DNA from: Apiotrichum sp. Y4204
Lineage: Eukaryota > Basidiomycota > Tremellomycetes > Trichosporonales > Trichosporonaceae
Reading direction: 5' to 3'
Assembly (NCBI GenBank): GCA_025531455.1
Contig: JAMYHL010000122.1
Span: 1 to 64,000 of the forward strand
DNA length: 64,000 nt
Shown here: positions 11,901 through 23,487 of the stretch, in pieces
Numbering within the stretch: position 1 is the stretch's first letter
Layout: each line of letters opens with the position of its first letter
Program-made: the position numbers and the translations under genes
The notes under the pieces: generated by a model
The model's database searches: none
Seen by the model: the letters and a program-made list of their open reading frames with translations, nothing else
Told to the model about the DNA's origin: nothing

Positions 11901-14042
11901 TCCCCCGAGCGGACCGTGGAAATGATTTCTCCTGTGGAGCGGATGGCTCCCGTCGGCCTCGTTCTCGAAGCCCCAGAGACTCCAACATTCGAAGCCTTCT
12001 CCCACACGCAAGCCCATCCGATCAGTCCAGTTACGACTCCCGTGGAACGCGCGCGCAATGCTGTACCGCCAATTGACACACCTGCTGAAAAGTACATCGA
12101 TGCCGAGGCTTATCTTCCGGCAGTTGGGCCTGTCAGCCCTGCAACCATTGCGCTTCCTGTCTCTCCGCAGGACTCGCCAGTTCTGACCGAGGTGCCACCG
12201 ACCCTGTCGCCCCTTCGAGAGCTCGTGCACGATAACGCGATCGACAGCGCTGTCATTCCCCTTCCCCCCTCGCCGGCAGATTTACCCCTCCTGGAGGCGA
12301 GGTCTTCTCCGCCTCTGCCGCGCGAGGTGGATGCCACCCCTCTTCCTCACGATGAAGCGCCGAGGTCCGACGACGTGCGTGTTCCTGACAGTCCCATGTC
12401 GGAATACCTCGACAGCCCGAGCTTCAGCTTTGATGAAATGAGTGAGGAGAGCGCGATCCCTGTGGACTTCAGCATGCCTCCTCCGACGCTCATGCCCCTC
12501 TCCGTCGTGCCCGGTATCACAACGCCTACATCTGAGTGGCTGGGACAGGAATTTCCCACCGCCGACGCGTTGATGACGCGAACCCAGGGCGGCCTTGACG
12601 ACCTCGGAGCCACTCCGCCGACTGAGATTCAACTCATTGAGCCTGTAGTCACTACTGTGCCCGAGCCGAAACTCGACATCGCTGCCGATCCCACCCGCGA
12701 CGCAGCTGACGACTTGACGTCCCCGTTCCTCAGCCCCGTCGAGTCTCGCTTTGCGCTGGCTGGAACTTCCAAGATGAATGTGCCAGCCCTTCAGCCAGCC
12801 GCCATTCCTCTGCCTGAGACACCAGTCAGCGAATCTTCATCGCTGGTCGATGAGACCGCACCAATTCAACCAACAAAGGCGCTCTCTCCTCTCGATCTCG
12901 CTCCCTCGGCCGCACTGGAGTTGCCGTCAGAGGCGACCCAGGTCGAGGAAGTATCCGTATCGGCATCCGGCGCAGCTCCTGAGGCCAGTGTAGTCCCGCT
13001 CCGTGACTCGCCGCAGGACGAGTTCTATGACTCGCTTGACAGCGACTACGACGAGGAGGAGGGAGATGTTGATGTCAACGAGTTCTTCGCGTCTCCGCCA
13101 AGCGAGCCCGCCTATCTGCAGTCCGACCTGGTGTTCGAGCCAGAGGTCCGAGCCACCGCCAACGCCTGGGCTCTCTCGCTGCCGGACTCTCCCGCGGGGG
13201 GTTACTTTACGTTTGAGGAGGACAACAGTCTCCAGCTCTCTATAGCTGGTAGTCCGCTGACTGAGAGCCCGTTTGAGACGGCGGTTACTAGCCAGCCGGA
13301 ACTGCCCCGCGCTCTCCCCGCCCATGAGGAGAATGTTGAACAGTCGGAGGCGGAAGGCATGTCTCCTGAGGCGGAGACGCCGGTTGACGCGATTGTTACT
13401 CGTTCCCCAACATCGAAGACCAGGTTGTGCGACTCGCAGCGAACAAGCTTCACCCCAAGTGAGCCGCCAAAGGAGGACGTTCCTGGTCCACTCTCGCCGT
13501 CCTCTGCCGCGCTTCCCATCCTGCTATCGGCTGTGACGCTCGCGACGGTGGTCTCCCACCCGATCGACCGCGACGCACCGGCGGGCAAGACGCAGACCGC
13601 CGAGCCCACTCCTGAGCCGCCGACGCGGGCCACCCCGGCCTCACCGCAGAAGAAGGTCACCCCCCACCGCTCACACCGCTCGTCCCGCTCCTCGGGCTCG
13701 TTCGGGACATCCCACCGCCAATTCACCATCACCCGCCCTGCGTCTGCGCCGGAGATCCTCCCGGAGGTGGTGGCTGAACCGAAGGTCTACCCAGCCACGA
13801 TTCAGCTACCGACCTCGCCGTCCAAGGGACCAGCAGAGGTGCAGCGTCTAGAAGCACAGCAGGCCGCTGCGATCGCCCTCCCCCGGGCGCCGCTCCCAGA
13901 ACGAGCCGTCGCAGCTCACCACGAGTCTCCCCCGAACCCACTCATGATCACCGCACCACCCGGCGACGGTGAGGTCTCCCCCGGTGCCCCACAGCAACTC
14001 ACATCGCCCGGCAGCCCCATCCCGCCGCCCGCACGACTCTGA
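5978..14042 (+). CDS. giant coiled-coil protein with She3-like N terminus and repeat-rich disordered tail
   Basis: Exons 5978-6271, 6343-6445, 6531-6846, 6897-7067 and 7100-14042 give 2,608 residues. The last intron is only 32 nt but is needed to restore frame into the 6.9-kb exon. Residues 1-60 are Ser/Pro-rich (SPMSRTGSPCGSPLTSVPSP). Residues 62-320 form an almost unbroken coiled coil that starts TSRMLQELQNELDSTKAQLE, resembling the N terminus of She3, the adaptor linking mRNA cargo to type V myosin. After the coil come three TQT-like motifs (residues 329-370), an Ala/Val-rich hydrophobic stretch (about 378-400), a Tyr-Ser-Pro array (about 619-657), and roughly 1,900 residues of acidic, Pro/Ser/Glu-rich sequence with about a dozen copies of a PLPDSP-type motif. 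Known She3 proteins are far shorter, so the tail is the odd part. The alternative is a cortical or scaffold coiled-coil protein unrelated to She3. That this is a real gene is near certain; the She3 relationship is moderate. Confidence 0.85.
8071..8192 (+). repeat. Tyr-Ser-Pro repeat array within the giant coding sequence
   Basis: About 40 residues contain seven Tyr-Ser-Pro or closely related Tyr-Ser units (DYSPGPYSPAPYSPSGYSYS, then three or four more). Repeat spacing is 3-8 residues, so it is not a strict heptad array. Confidence 0.7.
10480..13215 (+). repeat. degenerate tandem protein repeats with PLPDSP motifs
   Basis: The coding sequence repeats a module of about 60-95 codons. Each begins with a hydrophobic residue plus PLPDSP and Glu-Glu/Asp-rich residues (for example ALPLPDSPIEESFGV), and several continue into an acidic SESEYDSEPE block. 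Well-preserved copies begin near 10492, 10702, 10909, 11149, 11365, 11518 and 11632. More degenerate ones lie near 12796, 12986 and 13165. Codon usage varies between copies, so the repeats are old rather than recent slippage. Confidence 0.75.
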
Positions 14043-14215
14043 CGAACCCCCACGAGACCCATAGATCCTAGGCCATAGGAATGAGAACCCTACCATCATT
14101 ATTCCCCCATGTGCATACCTGTCCTCCCACCCCAAGCCCGCATGACACGACCACTGTATGCATGTCTAGTAGTTGGAATGGAACGAGCAGTGGCACTCGA
14201 AGCCCGAAGGGCAGT

Positions 14216-15149
14216 CTACGCGCGGCGCTCCTGCTTTTGCGCCTTCTTCTGCTTGTCCGCCTTTGACTTTGCCGCGTCGGCCCTGCCGTCAGCACACACC
14301 CACCACGTCCACTCACCGCTGCTTTTCGAGCGCGGCCCTGTCGCGATTCCGCTTGTCCGTCGCCTGCTGCTTGGCCGCATCGCGCGCCATCGCACTCGCC
14401 GCCGCGACCTTTTCCTTGTTGAGATTCTCCCACATGAGGGGATCATCAACTAATCGTCAGCCTAAATAAACCCCTTTAACCCCAACGTACACTGCTGGTG
14501 CTTTTTCCGATTCTTCTTCTTCATCCCGTCGAGCCGGAGCGCCTCGGAAATGAGCGCACGGCGCTCCTCGGCCCTCCGCCTCTCCTCGGCCTCGGCAGCG
14601 GCCAATCCCCGCGGCGGCGCCCCTTCGCGCTCGACAATCTCGGGCCCACCCTCAACATACGCGTACTGCCGCAACAGCGCCGCTTTCCGCGCGGCTGCGA
14701 GCTCCTCGTCCGTCGCGCTCGCGAGTACCGCCTCGACATCGATTTCTTTTTCTTTTTCTTTTTCCTTTTCTTTTGCCTTTTCCTCCTCCTCCCGCGCTAC
14801 CCGTTCGGCTTCCTTCTCGGCCGCCTGGGCCGCGAGCCGCGCGTGTTCCCCCAGAATGCGCTCCAGCGCCGCGTCGCTGCCCTCTGGAAGCCCGTCCTGC
14901 CATCAGCTCTGAATATTGTGTGTGCGTACCGGTGCGACGCCCTCGAGCAGGCCACGCGCGCCCTCGAGCTTGTCGTCGTGCTCGAGGTCCTCCTCCACGA
15001 AGCGCGCCATGAACTCGACCTGGGGTGAGCTTTGGAGACTTTGGAGAGATTAGAGATCAAGGACGCACATCGTCAGAGGGCACGTCGAGGTTGAGGGACG
15101 CGAGCTGCGTCGCGATGTAGGCCTCGAGGGCAGCGGCAGAGTCGGACAT
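14216..15149 (-). CDS. CCDC43-like coiled-coil protein
   Basis: Exons 15149-15069, 15019-14930, 14896-14491, 14449-14317 and 14282-14216 give 258 residues with all phases consistent; introns are 33-49 nt. The N-terminal 60 residues form a small helical PWI-like region (YIATQLASLNLDVPSDD, then EFMARFVEEDLEHDDKLEGA). A highly charged Lys/Glu coiled coil follows, with an eight-unit Lys-Glu run encoded by a TTTTTC microsatellite at 14742-14770. The conserved segment AALLRQYAYVEG is then seen, and the C terminus is a basic KQKKAQKQERR tail. This order matches metazoan CCDC43, a protein of poorly defined function. The 3' end is 173 bases from the end of the convergent giant gene. Confidence 0.75.
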
Positions 15150-15503
15150 TGTGGTGTGGGAAGAGTGGTGGTGAGAGCTTTGTTGTCGTTGTTGCTCACA
15201 TTTTGTGCTGTCTGTTTCCCGGTTGGGTGGCGTGAGACCCCCAGGAGCAGGAGATGCATATCCGAGGCTGACGTCGTTCTCGCTCTGTCCTCTCGGTCTG
15301 TCCTCTCCTCCAACGGACACCCTCCCTCTCCCCATACTCTGTCCGTACTCGACACGATGCATAAGGTAACCAATGTCTAACAATGCGGGATAATGCGGGG
15401 AGGGGTGGCCGGGCGGAGCACCGCCCGAAATGTTCATGGTATGGAATGGTATGCTCTGAGCAGCGGGCCTGGTGTGCCCTGCAACAACTGCTGTTCCTTT
15501 TCT
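15150..15503. other. intergenic: CCDC43-like promoter and transporter 3' region
   Basis: This 354-bp interval separates two genes on the same strand. I see no coding features. It must contain the terminator of the transporter gene and the promoter of the CCDC43-like gene. Confidence 0.5.
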
Positions 15504-17395
15504 CTACTTCTCCACGTCGCGGCCCCAGCGCGGGTGCATGTCGAGCATGCGCGCGCCGAGGCGCTTCTTCTTCTTCTCGTTGTACTCGACATATGCGTAC
15601 CACCCACCGCCGAGGAGCGTGAGCAGGATGCCCATGGCATTCATGCCCGTGATCCGCAAGTTGAAGAGGATGACGGCCACCGCGATCGTGAGGACCTGCT
15701 TGCAGCTGATGTGAGCAGAGTTCCAAACAAATAGGAGCCAGGTTCAAAACAGCTAGTAAGACTCACTTTGCAGACACAGTCATGGTCAGCGCGCCAGCCT
15801 TCTTGTTCGCGGTGAAGGACACAATGTTTAGGCCGCACGCGATGATGCCGTTGATCAAAAGTGCAATCGCCTTTGTGCGCGTCATCTGCGTCGCGCCGTA
15901 GCGCCGCACGCGCTCGAGCTCACCCGTGTACCACCCGTAGATGACGCACTGGACGAACGCGAGCGGGGACATGCGCATCAGCAGGTCGAGCGGGTGCAGC
16001 TTGAGGCGCCCGCCGCCGCCCGTCTGGATGACATTCGTGACCACTGTCTTGAGCGCCGCAAGGAACGTGCCCAGCAGCGTAAGCACCAGGCCCCAGGTGG
16101 TGAAGTAGTAGTCGCCGTACGTCGCGAGTCCGACACCCGCCACAACTGGCAGGAGCGCGACGAGCTTGCGCAAGCTGAACCGCTGTCGCAGGAAGGTGGC
16201 CGTGATGAAGATGGTGAACAATGGTGTTGCTGCGCGGACAACCTGGTGGAACTGAGAGTTAGATATGGACCGCCAACAAGAACTCACAGGAACGGTGACA
16301 AGCTGCAAGGAGATATTGCTGACAGCAATGTTGATAGTGTATAGCACAGAAAAGGCGGCAAGAATGAGGTTCTCCTTACGCGTCAAGCGTGCTGGTGTCT
16401 GGTTGTTGTCAGTGATCGATTCGATCGGTGCCGGCCGCCGGCAGTGGCTTCGGCACCAAGAGCATGGTCTACGGGCATTGACCACGGCAATGGACCACGG
16501 GCATGGGCCACGAGCATGGAGCCACCTCGTCACCGCCAGACAGCCACACGCCACACGCCACATGTCCTCCTTGGCGCCCTCAGATCCTCAGACTTGCACT
16601 CACAAAGGCGTTACGCTCGTGTGCAATCCACGTCCCCGCACATCCCGAGAGGGCATGGAGGCCGGTGAGTGTCTGTTGTCAGTAACCATTGTATAGCGGC
16701 GCGTGCAGCAAAGCACACGGACGACTCACATAAGGAAAGGGGAAGGATACGAGGACGATCTTGTTAAACAAGGTCAGACCGAGGTTGAAGCAAAAGTACA
16801 TGGCGAGCAGCCACGGGACGGAAGTGTAGAATGTTGGGGGTTCAGGCGGGTGGATAGTGGCGTGGTTGGGGTGTGCACTGCCGTTGGTCGACAGCGGGAA
16901 GCCCGCGCGCTCTTCGGTCGCGCGGTACGGGGACGCAAACTCGACAGAGTCCTTTGCGTCTGGGCGGAGATGTGATGGGCCGTGGCGGCGGTCATTAAAG
17001 GGACTGCTGCGGCCCGAGTCGCGATGCCTTTCACGCGCGGCCTGGGAGAGCTGGGCAGCCGAGGCATACGCGCTGTCGTTGCGGCTCATTGTGCGCGCGA
17101 CGAAATGCGGCGTCGCGGGAGATGATAGCGGTGAGGAGTCGAGGGGGGTCTGGTGGAGGAGGGGCGAGGGCCCGTTTGATGGCGGGAGCGGTGGGAGGTC
17201 GTCGAGCGACAGGCCGTAGGCGTTCATGTTGCCTGCGCGCGTGCCCTCGCTGCTGCCCTTGCCGGCCGTCATGGCCATGGCTGCGAGGTGGCTGTTCTCG
17301 AAGTTTGTCGGCGTGAGGACGGTGGGGCTTTCGGGGGGTGATGCCGACGCGCTCGCGCTTGTTGGCGGGGATGCGGTGGGGGATACGGTGGACAT
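15504..17395 (-). CDS. triose-phosphate-translocator family nucleotide-sugar/phosphate carrier (Sly41-like)
   Basis: Exons 17395-16730, 16672-16604, 16398-16288, 16251-15767 and 15705-15504 give 510 residues. The first ~185 residues are Ser/Pro-rich and predicted cytosolic. The membrane domain then starts PWLLAMYFCFNLGLTLFNK and contains about ten hydrophobic segments. Family signatures are visible: TLTGLHALSGCAGTW, TPLFTIFITATFLRQRFS, and the late helix TMTVSANCKQVLTIAVAVIL ending in a Lys-rich KKKR tail. TPT-family carriers sit in the Golgi/ER and exchange phosphorylated sugars, nucleotide sugars or related substrates. The long N-terminal extension is like that of Sly41-type fungal members. 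Substrate cannot be read from sequence. Intron 2 (205 nt) is unusually long and contains a minisatellite. Confidence 0.88.
16462..16526. repeat. 13-bp minisatellite inside an intron of the transporter gene
   Basis: Five imperfect 13-base units stand head to tail, each close to GCATGGACCACGG. They lie inside the 205-nt second intron (16399-16603) and probably explain its length. Confidence 0.7.
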
Positions 17396-20300
17396 GAGAG
17401 GTGGGCGGTGTGTGCTGCGCTCAGGCCGGGGCACGGAGTCCGGGGGGTGGGGGGCAGGTGACAGCCGTGCGGCTGGGGGCGGGGCAGGATATCAAGACGA
17501 GGACAAAGAGCGCGACTGTTGTTGGTGCTGCACGGATCTCCGAGTGTCAACAACGAGGGCAAGAGTCGCGGCGGCCGCAGTAGGTCCTGGTCCAGGGTTC
17601 GAGTGTTCCCGCCTCGCTAGGCCTGTGGGGCTCTCAATCGGTGGCTCCGTCGTGCAGCTTTAAAAGCTACGAGAGAGAGTGAGCAACAAGGACCTCGAGT
17701 TTCGAGCGCGCGGTCTGTTCGTAGATGGTCGTGATCGTAAACGAGTGTGGTCCAAACGCGTACGGGCGGGCACACGTGCAACGCGGGCCGGTCGCGCGGC
17801 TGGTGGGGAGGGGGTCCGTTCGAATGCGGAAGTCGTCGCAAGTGCACGTCGTCGTGATTCCTTTCAGCCAGGAGAGCCAAAAGGTCTAAAAGGAAATGCA
17901 AGAATCTCTGAATGCAATTACTGCAAGCAAATGCAAGTTGCGTTGGAGCTGGGCAAAGGAGTCGACGGGGGGACTTGACGACGCGGGGGCTGCAAAAGGT
18001 GGCCAAGAGTCGGGGAGATAAAGGCGTGAGTGAATGTGTGTGTGTTTGTATGTGTTGTCGTCAACGCGAAGCAAAAGAACAGAAGCGATGGGCGAGACTT
18101 GGCGATGCGATGGTGTCAGCCCCGATGCAAGAGAGATGTGTGTGAAAGGAGTAGAGTGGATCGTAGATGAATGTGATGCACGAAGCAAATGCAATCAATT
18201 GTCGAGAAAGAACGAACCCAGAGAGACACAGGTCTCAATGGAGAAATTGTAGTACATCATCACTCCTCTCTCTCTCGACTCTTCCAATGCCCCCTTAGCC
18301 ATCCTCTCCCTTTCTCTCCTCCCTCCCTCTCTCTCCATCCCTCCCTCTCTCTCTGCGCGTTGCGAGGGCTCCAAGACACGAAAACAGACCCTGTGGCCCT
18401 GTGCAAAATGGCCCCTGTCCGACGTTGAACTGCCTTGTGGCGTCGTTCCCTCTTACCTCACACTCCCCTGGATGGTATGAGGTCCTGGATCCCATAAAAT
18501 GCACCGAATGAATTAGCTTGGCGTGCACGGCGTGCTTTGTGGCCTTGCAGCTTTTAGTTTACGTTGACTGACTGAGGCCAGGGAGGAGGGGGGGGGAGAG
18601 AGACCCGAGAGACACAGGGACATTGCAGCGCGCAGTCAGTCTGCTGCGAGACAGAGGCCAGAGTCCAGAGGCACTAGAGACTGCGAGCGACGGCTGGCAC
18701 CCGAATCCAAACCTTATCAGCCGGGAAGGTTACACCAGAGAGTGCTACTACTGCACTGGATAATATTTGGCGATGCAACGAAGAGGGTTGTTGCCAGTAT
18801 GCAGTGTTGCTGGCTGTGTTGTTGGCTGTGCTCGACGTGTTTCATGCATGCATGCATCCATATGGGGGTGGCATTGCAGTACTACACACTCGGTCGGGGA
18901 TCTCTCACATCTGGGTCCAGGAGGGGGGAGGCAATGCTCTGCACAGCAACAACAGTACTGCCAGCAATTCTGCAAACAGGGCAACATGCATGCTCGAGAT
19001 GCTTTTGTTTACCCGCTCCTCCTTGCTTCTCGCCTTCTCATCTCCTTATCTTTCCCCCATGTATCCTGCAACGATCCTATCGATCCTATCGATCCTATAG
19101 TTGTGCACGGCGGTGGAAGTTTTATAGGTTTGTCACATGCTGCAGCGTGTCCTGGCTGGTTTAAGCCAAGGCGCGCGCCAGGCGCTCGCACCACAGCGCC
19201 ATTGCGCGCCACAGCACTTTGGCATCGAGGGTACTACCCCTCATCGGCCCCCCCCCCCCCCCTCCTCATCGCGAGCCCACCTCTCCTCCAGAGTCTCCAT
19301 CGCCCAAAGGAACAATTATGCGCGCGAATTACGCCAGCAGGGATTCCCAGGGATGCCAATAGAACATAGCAGGGGAGTGTGGGTGAGCCTACAGAACCTG
19401 GATAGCCTGAATCTCAACCTTGATATGATCAATGTTGACATTGTTGTGCTGGCATAAACGCGATGCGTGTGTTAGAGGGTCTTGGAGACGGTGAACCAGC
19501 TAGTCCCCAGCTAAAACCTTAATCCCCCGCCCCGAATCCCGAGCCACCTCCACGACCCCTGTACTTGCTCTCCTCTGGCCTCTAGCCTGGGGCAACTGGG
19601 CAGCTGCGAACGTGCACACCCCGCAGGCCATGCAAGGCCATCCGCCATCGGCGCCATCGGAGCCATCGAATTGAATCGAGTGGTAGTGCTGTATAGCGCC
19701 GGACGTGCGTCATGAGATCATGGGCAATGGGCTGTTTGTAGCACGTTGCGACAGAGGCCAGAGGTGTACCAAGACCAGGCGCGTGCCGGCCCGCGGCACG
19801 CCCATAGCTAGCGGCTCCTGCCCATACGGCCCATCCAAGCTCCTTATCCAGTACATCGATACGCAGCACGTAGCACGTCCATGACTGCCGTCGGGCCGCG
19901 TCGGGTGCCTGTCCACCAGCGCCCACAGCTCACTGGTTCACTAGGAGCGTGATGGACATACCTTCCATAATTAGAGCCATACTCCAGCTACTCCAGCGAA
20001 CCGTATTGTCCTGTGCCCCACATTCCATTGAATTTAGTCGCAATACCACAGCATCAAGCATTGACGGCCACCGAGGTGCTGGGAGCTCGAGCCACGGTAC
20101 CACAGAACCCTCTCCGTCGGGCTGCTGTTCGGAGCGGACCTGGCCCTGCGGGAGCCGGAGATGCGCGCCAAGCCGCTCTGAAAGGACTGGCGACACTCTG
20201 GTACTCGGATACTCTAATTGATCTCATCCCTGCAATGTCCTGCGGCACGTGAAATCGTCCCGCACCCGCCTCTGGTAACCGAACAACGAGACGACGAGAC

Positions 20301-22514
20301 AACGAGAGAACTGACACGACTGACACGACTGACAAAATACCAGCGAACTGATCGCGCAGATCGCGCGCGTCGGAATTCGCCGATACCAGCGCTCCAGGCA
20401 TGCCAGGCACGAGATCGGTACCCGGCTCAGGCATGTTCTCGGCATTGTCGACTTTGGGACTCGGCATCCCGCCGCACCCAGGCTGCAGGGCCGGAGTATA
20501 GTGTGTACGCGAGTATGACCCTCCGAACCCTCCTGGGAGGCGGCAGTATGGATACAGACACGGGAGCGGAAACTGCCAGGGCGGGAGGTGCGGTGACGCC
20601 CACTACTGCTGCTGGACGACCGGGATGGGCCCGCTGCGGGGTAGCCGTTATCCGACATTATCTGCCCTGCTCTGCGCGGTGCGCACTACATTCAATAGTG
20701 CAGGGCCGTCATCTGCCGGGATATCCCCGGATCCTAGCTCCAGGTTGATTGTGGCTATATGTGACGTCGGCGTGTTGTCTTGCCGTGCATAACTCTGATT
20801 CTCGACGCGACTTCCTCTTCCGATCTTTGAGCAGGAGAGCTCAGGCCTCGGAGCCATCTGAGCATCGGAGATACCATGCGATTGCACATCAGCCCGGCTG
20901 GAGTAGATGCCGCGGAGCTTAAGACAGACGTCCAACCCCCCCAGCGTGACCCTTGTCGACCCCATCTTATCTGTCTACTCGTGTCCGCCCATGTCAGCAG
21001 CACAAGGCTGAGTCAGTTACGCTTAAGGCTCCGCTCCGCTGACGACGCCGCCGGGGCGCCCGATCACATGCACGGTGTGGCGCATATTCTATACATACTC
21101 TCTGTCTTTGACCGCAGTTGAGCAACTGCCTCGCACTTCCACAGCAAGGGACCACTAGGAGGACAAACGTTATCTGCCATCTGGATCTCAATCTCCGTCC
21201 CAGCCATTCTCAATTCTAAACGCTAATACAGCTATAAACATTAATCCCCGCGCACGCATCTCCTTTCACGCACACGGAGGGATATACATACTGTGGAGGG
21301 GGACCTCGGCGCGGACTGAGTTTAGAGTCCGAGCTTCCGTGTTCCGCTGTTTACTGGAACCCGGAGGGCGGTGGTCATCACGCGACTGGTCGACCTGTTA
21401 GGATTTTGTTGTTGTTGTTGTTTTGCTTGGTATGCAAAACTGTGGTTACTAGAGGGGGCCAGCACTGGAGCGGTCTGGTGGTGCCAGTTCAAGCACATCA
21501 GTATCCGTAGCTCGCCCACGATGCAGTCATGCAGTCCACAACACGCGCTGCAATCTACAGTACATGCACGTCTTGACGGCATACAGCCCACTCCCTGCAG
21601 GCAAGAGCATGTCTCGGGGAGTCGGGGAGTAAGGAGACTGACGATGATCGAGTCCAGATGGAAGGGTGCAAGGTGATTCTAAGGATTCTGGGGGAGTTGT
21701 CGGGCATGTCGGGAAGAAAAGTGGCCAAAGGTGAATAACAAAAACATGTCGTCATAGGAGATCGAAGATCAAAAGAAAATCTGCCGATCCAGCCGAGTTG
21801 AAACCTCCTTTTAGAATAGTTCCGGCTGTTTCGGTGATAGCAATATCGCCGACAGAGTGCCACTCCCCCATAGTGATGGGACTATTCCGGCGTTATCTCA
21901 TTTACCTGCCAGGGTGTCTCCTTCAAAACTGGGGTACAGGGTGGAGGAGTGCGGGGTACTGCGTGGCTGGAGCTATGGTGGGAGTGGACTTGTGCTTGTG
22001 GAAAGTGTACGGTGGGCCATGCTGAGGCGAATGAGTGGCTCCCTGGCTCATGGCTGGCTGGGTGAGAGCATTCTGGCTGGCAGTGCGCTGGCTGGCTCTG
22101 GCTTTTGCTGGCTGTGAGATCGGCGCTGTCTGCCTGGCTGGCTCTGGCTTGCCTGGCTGTGCTCGGTGGTGCTCGCTCGCTGTACGGTGACTGGTGCTCG
22201 CTGCTTGTCCTCTCTTGTGCGTGTGCGCTGACCTTCGGCTTCTCCTCAACCGTCAACCCCAAAACCCCTAAAAGTGCGTCCAGCTCGCCACCAACAGCGA
22301 CGACAGAGACACCGTGCTGACCACATCCTGCCCGCGTTCATCTCGATCCGATCCGTCTTTCTCCCCGCGTACTTTCTCCCCGCGTACTCTCGATTCCGCT
22401 GCGATTTTTTTTCTTTGCCGTGTCTCTCGCGTCCATCGACGATAATTTTTCGTGTCGTCCCATCCCACCCCTTCCTATCGCCTACTCTCCCGCTCGTTCG
22501 CGTTCCCGACCCAG
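17396..22514. other. 5.1-kb gene-poor region
   Basis: No open frame on either strand shows conserved domains, plausible intron structure or the coding bias of the flanking genes. Contents noted: the transporter 5' region (17396-17700); CT-rich tracts at 18258-18357; a purine-rich block around 18575-18605; three 9-bp tandem units at 19072-19098; a 15-base C run at 19248-19262; a TTG-repeat at 21409-21424; and CTGG-rich DNA at 22055-22165 ahead of the uL13 gene. Base composition is less GC-rich than in coding sequence. Untranslated or species-specific transcripts cannot be excluded. Confidence 0.5.
19072..19098. repeat. three tandem 9-bp units (CGATCCTAT)
   Basis: Three perfect head-to-tail copies of CGATCCTAT sit within otherwise unique intergenic DNA. 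Confidence 0.8.
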
Positions 22515-23487
22515 ATGTCGACCTTCTCGTCTACGCCCATCGTCATTGACGGCAAGGGCCACCTCCTTGGTCGTCTCGCTTCGGTTCTCGCCAAGCAGGT
22601 GGGTATTGGTGGATTGGCGGATTTCGGTGGAGAGGGAAGGCAGCGTCCAGGAGGAGGGAGAGCGAGCTGTGCGCACGGCGGGGGAGGTGGTGTGAAGTGC
22701 TGCGCGAGCGGCGAGGGCGTGTGAAGATTGCTCTGCCTAGGAGGGATGCTGCCAAAACTTTTGACCCTGGCCGTGGAGCCCGTCGTTTGAACTGTGCTGA
22801 CCTCGTCTTCTCTCGACCTCGATGTTCCGCGCTCCATCTCGATCTATCCAACTATCATGATGCTCACGACTCTCGCGGCCTGTCGCGGATCCACTCCAAC
22901 TCGAATTATCATTTCCCATCCAGATCCTCTCCGGCCAGAAGGTTTCGGTTGTCCGCTGCGAGGAGATCAACGTCTCGGGCTCGTTCTTCCGCAACAAGCT
23001 CAAGTACCACGCTTACCTCAACAGTGCGTTGGAGAGGCCCCAAACTACTTGCAGATCCCACTGACATCCAGAGCGCCACATTGTCAACCCCAAGAAGTCG
23101 GGTCCCTTCCACTTCCGCGCTCCTTCGCGCATCCTCTACAAGGCCGTCCGCGGTATGGTCCCCCACAAGTCGGCCCGTGGTGCCGCCGCCCTCCGCCGCC
23201 TTGAGCTCTTCGAGGGTGTCCCCCCCGCGCAGGACAAGGTCAAGAAGATGGTCGTCCCCGCTGCCCTCCGCGTTCTCCGCCTCAAGCCTGGCCGCAAGTA
23301 CGCCACCCTCAAGCGCATCTCGCACGAGGTCGGCTGGGGCTACAAGGACGTTGTCGACCGCCTCGAGGAGAAGCGCAAGGTCAAGGGCCAGGCGTACTTC
23401 GAGCGCAAGCAGGCTGCCCGCAAGCTCCGCGTCAAGGCCGCCGCTTCGGTTCCCACCGACGAGAAGCTCGCCAAGTTTGGCTACTAA
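22515..23487 (+). CDS. RPL13A: 60S ribosomal protein uL13 (L13a/L16)
   Basis: Exons 22515-22598, 22924-23023 and 23072-23487 give 199 residues, the same length as yeast Rpl16. Hallmarks in order are [20 protein letters not shown] at residues 8-27, [15 protein letters not shown], the [16 protein letters not shown] segment, and [13 protein letters not shown] before a basic C-terminal half. The protein is a component of the large ribosomal subunit. Intron 1 is 325 nt, about seven times the local norm. In other eukaryotes introns of this gene host C/D snoRNAs, but I could not find a convincing box C plus box D pair here. The start ATG at 22515 follows CCCAG and gives the canonical N terminus. Transcription is convergent with nothing nearby; the next gene is also on the plus strand. 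Confidence 0.97.

Noticed and set aside
20190..20210. 16-base inverted match with 32019-32036 (TCCGAGTACCAGAGTG)
   Set aside because: One exact match of this length is about what chance predicts in 64 kb on two strands, and the flanks do not align.
20218..20748. 176-codon open frame
   Set aside because: There is no domain, irregular composition with Arg/Thr repeats derived from a GACACGACT repeat, and no ATG context or splice support.
22599..22923. snoRNA in the long first intron of uL13
   Set aside because: An ATGATGC resembling box C occurs near 22857, but no CTGA box follows and no terminal stem forms.
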